Shown: one piece after another, positions 14,295 to 19,240 of the stretch
Layout of the letters: the number at the start of each line of letters is the position of its first letter
How positions within the stretch are numbered: position 1 is the stretch's first letter
The notes under the pieces: model-generated
Database searches by the model: none
Seen by the model: only the letters and a program-made list of their open reading frames with translations
What the model was told of the DNA's origin: nothing
NCBI GenBank assembly: GCA_041608535.1
Contig: JBFISM010000067.1
Coordinates: 1 to 19,240 of the forward strand
Direction: 5' to 3'
DNA: 19,240 bases
Origin: JBFISM01 sp041608535
GTDB taxonomy: Bacteria; Actinomycetota; Acidimicrobiia; Spongiisociales; UBA5794
Position numbers and translations under genes: made by a program

Positions 14295-15767
14295 ATGCAT
14301 CAAATCAACCGGCGGCGGCGTTTTGCGAGCTGTACGACAGCAGTCATCGTTCTCGTAGGTGTGTTTTCTCTGGGAAGGACGCCGGCAGGCACCACCAGCG
14401 TGGGCGATCTCGATGTTGTCTTCGCCAACTGGTTCGACAGGAATCAACTGTGTGGCGGCATCGGTGATGGCACCTTTTCGTGTATCGACGTGTCCACCGC
14501 AGCAGCGCCGAGCTTGGACGTTGCGGTGGGTGATCTCGACGGCGACGGCAGCCGGGATGCGGTGTTCGCAAACCAGCTGGCGCCGAACGAGGTTTGCCTC
14601 GGAAATGGTGTTGGCGGGTTCACCTGTTCACCCGTCAGCAGTGCTGCGTCTCACTCGAGCGGCGTGGCGGTCGCCGATGTCGACGATGACGGACACCTCG
14701 ACGCGCTCTTTGCCAACCTCGCCGGATCGAGCCAGGTGTGCCTCGGGGACGGTACCGGTGGACTCACATGTACAGAAGTGAGCAGCCCGCCGGTCGGCGG
14801 TCAGGGAGTTGCGATCGGTGATCTCGATGGGAACGGCACCCAAGATGCCGTCTTCGCCCTGGACGCCGTCTGCCTTGGCGACGGCACCGGGGGGTTTGCG
14901 TGCTCGCCTCTCCCCAACATACCGGTGGAAAGCAACGACGTGGCACTCGGCGACGTCGACTCCGATGGCGATCTCGACGTGGTGATCGCCAAGGCACCGG
15001 GACCCAACCAGGTGTGCCTCGGAGACGGAACCGGGACGTTCACCTGCACCGACATCACGGGCGCTGCAGACCTTTCCTTCGGAGTGGACGTCGGGGACGT
15101 CAACAGCGACGGTGACCTCGATGTGGTGTTCGCTCAGGACGCGGTCGGGCTGGGAGTCACACCAAACACCGTGTGCCTGGGCGACGGTACCGGCGGGTTT
15201 GCATGCTCGGATCTGGGTTCTCGAGCGGGGAAGTCCAGGACAGTCGCCCTTGCTGATGTGAATCTGGATTCACATCTCGATGCAATCGTCGGCCGCATCT
15301 TCGGGGAGCGGAATCTCGTATGCCTAGGAGACGGCGGAGGCCTGTTCAGCTGCAGTGACGTGAGCAACGATGGAAGGAATAGCTACGGCGTGGCGGTGCC
15401 GTCCACAGAAACAATCGAGGTGGATGTCGACATCATGCCTGGGAGCTTCCCAAATCCGATCAATCTCCGAAAGAAGGGAGTGATTCCGATAGCGGTGCTC
15501 GGATCAGATACCTTCGTGGTGACCGCCATCGACGTCACGACACTCGAGTTCGCCGGAGCGGCTCCGAAGCATGATCTCGCCGATGCAGTGGTCTACGTCG
15601 ACCACCTCGGCGACGTCAACTCCGATGGATTTGCGGATCTGGTCTCACACTTTCCGGCGCCCGACACGAATATCAGCCCAGGCGACATCGAGGCGTGCAT
15701 CACAGGCATCGCTGACGCCTCGACATTCATTGGCTGCGATTCCATCCAGACGGCACCGCCGGGTTGA
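14295..15767 (+). CDS. Secreted seven-bladed FG-GAP/VCBS-type beta-propeller protein with Cys-x9-Cys blades
   Basis: This is a 490-residue exported protein of unknown function. AGGGAG lies 7 nt before the ATG. An N-terminal RRRR segment and a hydrophobic stretch (about 15-26) suggest a signal peptide with an uncertain cleavage site. Residues about 37-369 contain seven repeats of the kind GDVDSDGDLDVVFA, then xVCLGDGTGGFxC. Blades 2-7 have the Ca-binding DxDxDG-type loop, degenerate in blade 7 (DVNLDSHLD); blade 1 has lost its first half. Every blade has cysteines exactly ten residues apart: 53/63, 101/111, 149/159, 193/203, 241/251, 294/304 and 343/353, probably seven intrablade disulfides. 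Residues about 377-481 are the VDIMPG...KKGVIPIAVLGSD module also seen inside the GH16 protein. A cell-surface or matrix role is plausible but unproven. Confidence 0.87.
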   Translation: MHQINRRRRFASCTTAVIVLVGVFSLGRTPAGTTSVGDLDVVFANWFDRNQLCGGIGDGTFSCIDVSTAAAPSLDVAVGDLDGDGSRDAVFANQLAPNEVCLGNGVGGFTCSPVSSAASHSSGVAVADVDDDGHLDALFANLAGSSQVCLGDGTGGLTCTEVSSPPVGGQGVAIGDLDGNGTQDAVFALDAVCLGDGTGGFACSPLPNIPVESNDVALGDVDSDGDLDVVIAKAPGPNQVCLGDGTGTFTCTDITGAADLSFGVDVGDVNSDGDLDVVFAQDAVGLGVTPNTVCLGDGTGGFACSDLGSRAGKSRTVALADVNLDSHLDAIVGRIFGERNLVCLGDGGGLFSCSDVSNDGRNSYGVAVPSTETIEVDVDIMPGSFPNPINLRKKGVIPIAVLGSDTFVVTAIDVTTLEFAGAAPKHDLADAVVYVDHLGDVNSDGFADLVSHFPAPDTNISPGDIEACITGIADASTFIGCDSIQTAPPG

Positions 15768-15972
15768 TCGACTCCGGACAGCTTCCGGCACCGATGTCGC
15801 CATTCAGGGGGCAACCCGGCGGCTTGCGCTGGCCAGGGTTCAGGCTGCCGATTTCGATCTAGAAGCCGACCGTCTGGGTGGCGAACTCCCCGCCTGGCGG
15901 CGGCGCAGGCATGACGAACCGGGTTGCGGGAGCCGGGTGAATGCACGTGGTCGTCGTCGGCTGGTGTGTTCG
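15768..15972. other. Convergent intergenic region without a clear terminator
   Basis: This 205-nt stretch separates two genes that face each other. I find only short, weak inverted repeats and no hairpin with a T-run. Short open frames cross it on both strands, but none has a recognisable product or ribosome binding site. Confidence 0.5.
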
Positions 15973-16491
15973 CTACAGGAGCGCGGCGAGGTTGGCGGTG
16001 AGATCCCGCATCACCCGCTCGTGCCCGAGCCGAAAGAACAGCCATCGGCGTAACGAGCGAGGTGCGCCGGTGAGCAGCTCGGCGTCATTGTCGAGCGCCA
16101 CTTGGGTGTTTATCTGCTCTTCGAAGACCACCCCCTCCGTGGCGTCATCGATTCGCCACAGGAGATCGCCCTCGAGGTAGGGGCTCGTTCTCTCGTCCTG
16201 ACTGATCCGAACCAGAAAGCGATTGCCCTCGTGCCGCCTCATGGCGACGTCGAAGCGAAACCCGGGTACCGGGGAGAACCCGCACAACCTCCGCTCCCCT
16301 GTTGCCGCAGATTCCTCCGACCCCGGTCTCGAGCCGAACAGCGACGCCGGCCCTACCAGCGGCGCCGCCTCCAACAGCCCGGCCACCGCTGTCGCCGATG
16401 CGCCGTCACCGCTGAACAGGAAACGCTGCACCAGCGTCGGGTGTCCCCGAAAGGTATTGCGCTCGTGGTGGGTGCGGTTCACCGTCGCCAT
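15973..16491 (-). CDS. Hypothetical protein, possible SRPBCC-like fold
   Basis: This is an open frame of 172 residues from the ATG at 16491 (MATVNRTHHERNTF). I do not recognise the family. There is no signal peptide and no membrane segment. The second half alternates beta-strand-like stretches (FRFDVAMRRHEGNRFLVRIS, LLWRIDDATEGVVFEEQINT) with a likely C-terminal amphipathic helix (RSLRRWLFFRLGHERVMRDL). This is the layout of small ligand-binding SRPBCC proteins, but no signature residue confirms it. The start lacks a good ribosome binding site. It lies 117 nt downstream of the oxidoreductase gene on the same strand and could be cotranscribed with it. Opposite-strand frames here lack recognisable domains, so this frame is preferred. 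Confidence 0.6.
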   Translation of the reverse strand: MATVNRTHHERNTFRGHPTLVQRFLFSGDGASATAVAGLLEAAPLVGPASLFGSRPGSEESAATGERRLCGFSPVPGFRFDVAMRRHEGNRFLVRISQDERTSPYLEGDLLWRIDDATEGVVFEEQINTQVALDNDAELLTGAPRSLRRWLFFRLGHERVMRDLTANLAALL

Positions 16492-16608
16492 GTGGTGAGG
16501 CTACAGATCGTGCCGATGCCGGACCGTGACGAATCGGACGCCGCACGAGGTCGCACACGTCCGAACTCGGATCGATACCCCGTGTCGCCATCGCTCTCCG
16601 GGGACGAT

Positions 16609-17577
16609 TCACATGGTGACGACGATCTTGCCGCGAGCGTGTCCGGAGCCGGCATGGACGATGGCAGCCCCGGTGTCGGCGAGCGAATAGGTCTTGCCCA
16701 CCACCGGGGTCACGGTGCCCGCTTCGATCATGTCGCGCAGCGTCGTCAGATCTTCCTGCTTCGCCACCGACAAGAACGGATGCAGCTCGTGCCCGACGAA
16801 CGGCGAGAGCAGTCGGGCTTTCACGATGCGTCCGATGCTGCCGAACCACGGACCGCCTTCTCCGCTGTTCGGGATGAGCGTGCCGTCGTCATGCAGCACC
16901 CGCCGGCGCTGCTCGATCGTGTGCTTGTCGGCAATGTCCAAGATGACGTCGTAGCGCTCGCTCCCTGCGGTGAAGTCCTCTTTCGTGTAGTCGATGGTGT
17001 GATCGGCTCCAAGGAACCGGACTACGTCGAGGTTTGCCGTGCTGGCCACACCGGTGACTTCGGCACCCATGGCCTTGGCGATCTGGACGGCGAAGCTCCC
17101 TATGCCACCAGAGGCCCCGTTCACGAGCACGGCATCACCTGGCTCGACGTTGCCGATGTTGCGCAGCGCTTGTAGGGCAACACATCCCGCCATCGCTATC
17201 CCCGCAGCCTGCTCGAAACTGATGGCCGCCGGCTTGGACACCACCTGGTCCGCACCGACGGCGGCATACTCCGCAAAGGTGGCCGTTCCCCACCCGAACA
17301 CCTCATCGCCGCGCTTGCAGACGGTCACACGGTCACCGACCTTCTCCACCACGCCGGCGAAGTCGCTGCCCCGAATGCCCCTCCTCGGCTTGCGGAACCC
17401 GTAACCCAATCTCATGACGTATGGCTTGCCGATCGTCATCGAATGATCCGCCCAGTTGACACCGGCTGCGACCACTCTCACGAGCACGTTGCCGTCACCG
17501 GGGCGGGGTGGGGCGACATCCTCGAGACTGACGACCTCCACCGGATCTCCATAGGCATGCTGCACAGCAGCTTTCAC
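16609..17577 (-). CDS. NAD(P)-dependent MDR-family oxidoreductase (quinone oxidoreductase-like)
   Basis: This is a 322-residue medium-chain dehydrogenase/reductase that probably reduces quinones or enones with NADPH. The N-terminal GroES-like domain has VLVRVVAAGVNWADHS (about 31-46) and GIRGSDFAGVVEKVGDRV. The Rossmann domain has VLVNGASGGIGSFAVQIAKA at about 150-169, followed by MGAEVTGVAS. The C-terminus GKIVVTM is typical. The catalytic zinc ligands of true alcohol dehydrogenases are absent, which favours the quinone-oxidoreductase branch. The GTG at 17577 (protein VKAAVQHAYG) is chosen because GGAGGAG lies 5 nt upstream. An ATG at 17601 adds eight basic residues and would place this site inside the gene. 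The physiological substrate cannot be read from sequence. Confidence 0.9.
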   Translation of the reverse strand: MKAAVQHAYGDPVEVVSLEDVAPPRPGDGNVLVRVVAAGVNWADHSMTIGKPYVMRLGYGFRKPRRGIRGSDFAGVVEKVGDRVTVCKRGDEVFGWGTATFAEYAAVGADQVVSKPAAISFEQAAGIAMAGCVALQALRNIGNVEPGDAVLVNGASGGIGSFAVQIAKAMGAEVTGVASTANLDVVRFLGADHTIDYTKEDFTAGSERYDVILDIADKHTIEQRRRVLHDDGTLIPNSGEGGPWFGSIGRIVKARLLSPFVGHELHPFLSVAKQEDLTTLRDMIEAGTVTPVVGKTYSLADTGAAIVHAGSGHARGKIVVTM

Positions 17578-17716
17578 GGTTCTCCTCCGTCTTGCGCTCA
17601 CTCGAAATGGTCACTCGCTCGATAGCCAGGGCGCCAGAGGCCGAAGACCCAAAGGAACGCTGCGCCGAGGGACCAAGTTCGCGCCGCCGACGACAGCTGG
17701 ACGACGGCCTGCAGCC

Positions 17717-18388
17717 TCAACCGATGATGGGGAGCCTCGGGTCGTCGTGATCGGACCGCCCTGAGGCGGCTCGGACCCACGTCCAGTCGTCCTGGAGATC
17801 TGCGGGGCGCCCGGCGACGGTGCGCCGGGCCAGGAGGTCGTCGAGGATGTCGGCCGTCATCGACACTGCCGCGTCCGATGCCAGCCGGTCTCGTCCCAGC
17901 GCATCGGTCAGGTCGATGCCGTGGACCACAGCCTCGACTACACGGCTCGGCACGAACTCGTCCAACCGCATGAGGGCGTAATAGCCGGGCCCGATCGTGT
18001 CGCCGGGTGTGGCACGAGCTTCCTCGATCGTCTTCGAGAAGGTGTCGTGCAGCGCGTCCGCCATATCCGCGGGAGACTTGCCTTCGACCATGGTGTAGGC
18101 GTAGTCGTACACAACGGGTGCCACCTCGGACCTGGGGAAGATGAAGAAGCTGACCCGATCCCTACCCACCTGGCCATCCTGAGGATCGGCGATCAACATA
18201 CGGGTCAGACCGATGGAAATGTCGAAGTGGCCCGCCAGCTCGAACACCGTCCAGCGCTTCTGCTCGGTATCCAGCGGCACCAGCTTCGTCGGCAGCTCCC
18301 ATTGCTCATCAGAGAGCTGGCGAAACACAGCTTCGATCTGTTGGAGCTCGGTCTCGAGAATGTCGACCGTCTCGGAATACGATGGCAT
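17717..18388 (-). CDS. DinB/MDMPI-fold protein (maleylpyruvate isomerase N-terminal family)
   Basis: This is a 223-residue cytoplasmic protein of the DinB-like four-helix superfamily, in the mycothiol-dependent maleylpyruvate isomerase branch that is common in actinobacteria. The three expected metal ligands are visible: His54 in FELAGHFD, and Glu152 and His156 in RVVEAVVHGIDLTDALG. The ATG at 18388 (MPSYSETVDILE) is preferred over one 12 codons upstream because AGGAGG lies 7 nt before it. Most relatives have no known reaction; metal-dependent thiol transfer is the family theme. No aromatic-degradation genes are nearby, so maleylpyruvate itself is not a supported substrate. It lies 139 nt upstream of the oxidoreductase gene on the same strand. 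Confidence 0.8.
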   Translation of the reverse strand: MPSYSETVDILETELQQIEAVFRQLSDEQWELPTKLVPLDTEQKRWTVFELAGHFDISIGLTRMLIADPQDGQVGRDRVSFFIFPRSEVAPVVYDYAYTMVEGKSPADMADALHDTFSKTIEEARATPGDTIGPGYYALMRLDEFVPSRVVEAVVHGIDLTDALGRDRLASDAAVSMTADILDDLLARRTVAGRPADLQDDWTWVRAASGRSDHDDPRLPIIG

Positions 18389-18547
18389 CGCCCACCCTCC
18401 TCGCAGCTGTGGTGATCGCATCACACCACCACGAAGCGTACGCCCCCGGCTTCGTGTTCACCGGGGTAGAAGGCATTCCGCCCAAACGCCCGGGCACCAC
18501 CGGCTCTCGCCGGCGTTCCATCGATCGCTCCGGGAGATCACCAACGT

Positions 18548-18576
18548 GTTCGGGGGCCGGTGTCCGGCCCCCGAAC
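18548..18576 (-). terminator. Perfect 13-bp hairpin after the small secreted-protein gene
   Basis: Arms GTTCGGGGGCCGG (18548-18560) and CCGGCCCCCGAAC (18564-18576) pair perfectly around a 3-nt loop. The hairpin begins 13 nt after the stop at 18590 on the minus strand. It has the strength and position of an intrinsic terminator but no T-run, a form often seen in high-GC actinobacteria. Confidence 0.75.
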
Positions 18577-18589
18577 GCCCACGAAGCTG

Positions 18590-19048
18590 CTACTTGACAG
18601 GGAGCAGCGGGCACAGGAAGTAGTCGGGAGGCGCCCCTGGACCACCGGGCGAGCCCGGGGTGATATCGAGGTGCCCGAGCGAGTAGTGCACCATCACTTC
18701 GTCGTACGACGTCAGGACCGGGACCATGCCGTGGTCGGCAAACCCGGCCTCAGTCCACTCGACGGTCTGCGTGGCCCACCGACCACCGTTGTAGCCGGGA
18801 CCGGGCGCCGCCTCGGCCACCGGCAGCTGGCCGGCGGGATTGTTGCTGTTGACGATGACGAAGAGCTTGTCAAACGACTGCTCGTTGCCTTTGGGCGCCG
18901 GCAGCGCCGTCGCAGCCTTCGTTCCGAAGACGTCTCCGTCGGCGTACACCTCGGGAGCGAAGCTCGGCTGACCAGGATCGGCCAGTGCCGGGACGGCAAA
19001 CGACATGGCGAGCGCAACGACCATCGCGATCGCAGCGAATCTGCGCAC
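18590..19048 (-). CDS. Small secreted protein of unknown function
   Basis: This is a 152-residue exported protein. The GTG at 19048 (VRRFAAIAMVVALAMSFAVP) is chosen because AAGGAGG lies 5 nt upstream and a clean signal peptide follows, ending at ALA before DPGQPSF. The mature part contains VYADGDVFGTKAATALPAP, QSFDKLFVIVNSNNPAGQLP, YNGGRWATQTVEWTEAGFAD and SYDEVMVHYSLGHLDITPGS, and ends FLCPLLPVK. It has a single cysteine near the C-terminus. From memory, similar proteins occur widely in environmental bacteria without an assigned function. It appears to be a single-gene unit, with a hairpin before its ribosome binding site and a terminator-like hairpin after its stop. Confidence 0.85.
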   Translation of the reverse strand: MRRFAAIAMVVALAMSFAVPALADPGQPSFAPEVYADGDVFGTKAATALPAPKGNEQSFDKLFVIVNSNNPAGQLPVAEAAPGPGYNGGRWATQTVEWTEAGFADHGMVPVLTSYDEVMVHYSLGHLDITPGSPGGPGAPPDYFLCPLLPVK

Positions 19049-19063
19049 CGTGTCCTCCTTCCG

Positions 19064-19080
19064 GGCCGGAACGTCCGGCC
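19064..19080 (-). promoter_or_regulatory. Leader hairpin before the small secreted-protein gene
   Basis: GGCCGGA (19064-19070) and TCCGGCC (19074-19080) pair perfectly around 3 nt. The hairpin lies just upstream of the AAGGAGG site that serves the GTG at 19048. It may affect translation or mRNA stability. Nothing more can be read from it. Confidence 0.35.
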
Positions 19081-19240
19081 ACCGAGGGCACCCTGGCATG
19101 CGCATCTGAACACGAGAAAACAACACCGTGAACATCTGCGGAACAATGGTCCGTCGCATCTCCCCGGCCGGGCACGCAGCCCGACAGTGGCGACGTCGAG
19201 CGGTGCTCACTCCATTCGTCGCACGACCAGCCGCCGCGGG

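Noticed and set aside
14295..15767. DNA-level repeats of GTGTGCCTCGGxGACGG as a possible tandem-repeat or CRISPR-like element
   Set aside because: The repeats are in frame, irregularly spaced and diverged at silent positions. They are explained by the propeller blades of the encoded protein.
15862..15918. Short minus-strand frame MPAPPPGGEFATQTVGF in the convergent gap
   Set aside because: No ribosome binding site and too short to assign. Its slight likeness to the ATQTVEW motif of the 18590-19048 protein is probably chance.
16102..17175. Plus-strand frame of 357 codons across the hypothetical and oxidoreductase genes
   Set aside because: It crosses an intergenic gap and is antisense to a clear Rossmann-fold gene. 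No recognisable product.

Overview
The window is high-GC DNA with dense, mostly minus-strand genes, frequent GTG starts and strong purine-rich ribosome binding sites. It carries a DinB/maleylpyruvate-isomerase-fold protein, a DUF4242-class III cyclase fusion and a LacI regulator whose own promoter holds CebR/CelR-type operator boxes. Together these point to an actinobacterium, possibly an uncultured Acidimicrobiia-like lineage. That placement is inference. No rRNA, tRNA, CRISPR array or transposase was seen.

Positions 1-11828 (minus strand) look like one polysaccharide-utilisation locus, most likely for laminarin or a related beta-glucan. In transcription order it holds a LacI-family regulator, a lipoprotein sugar-binding protein, two ABC permeases, a very large secreted GH16 enzyme, a GH3 enzyme without a signal peptide, and the N-terminus of a phosphorylase-like protein cut by the window edge. 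The proposed route is: the secreted GH16 enzyme cuts the glucan outside the cell, the ABC system imports the oligosaccharides, and the GH3 enzyme and the phosphorylase-like protein split them in the cytoplasm. No ABC ATPase is present, so a shared one encoded elsewhere is presumably used. The regulator gene has a good sigma70-type promoter followed directly by two overlapping TGGGAGCGCTCCCA-like palindromes. Strong hairpins follow the binding-protein gene and the GH16 gene.

The most unusual object is the 1426-residue GH16 protein. It has three copies of a CBM11-like module. The third copy is split twice: once by a roughly 100-residue module and once by the whole GH16 catalytic domain. A Calx-beta domain lies between copies 2 and 3, and a right-handed beta-helix forms the C-terminus. 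A module similar to the first insert also ends the separate secreted seven-bladed propeller protein at 14295-15767, whose blades each carry a Cys-x9-Cys pair.

Positions 11874-15767 (plus strand) hold an AI-2E-family membrane protein with a long inverted repeat in its leader, a DUF4242-adenylate cyclase fusion, and the propeller protein. Positions 15973-19048 (minus strand) hold an unrecognised protein, an MDR-family oxidoreductase, a DinB/MDMPI-fold protein and a small secreted protein followed by a perfect 13-bp hairpin. These look like ordinary unlinked genes. No gene-free stretch exceeds 300 bases.
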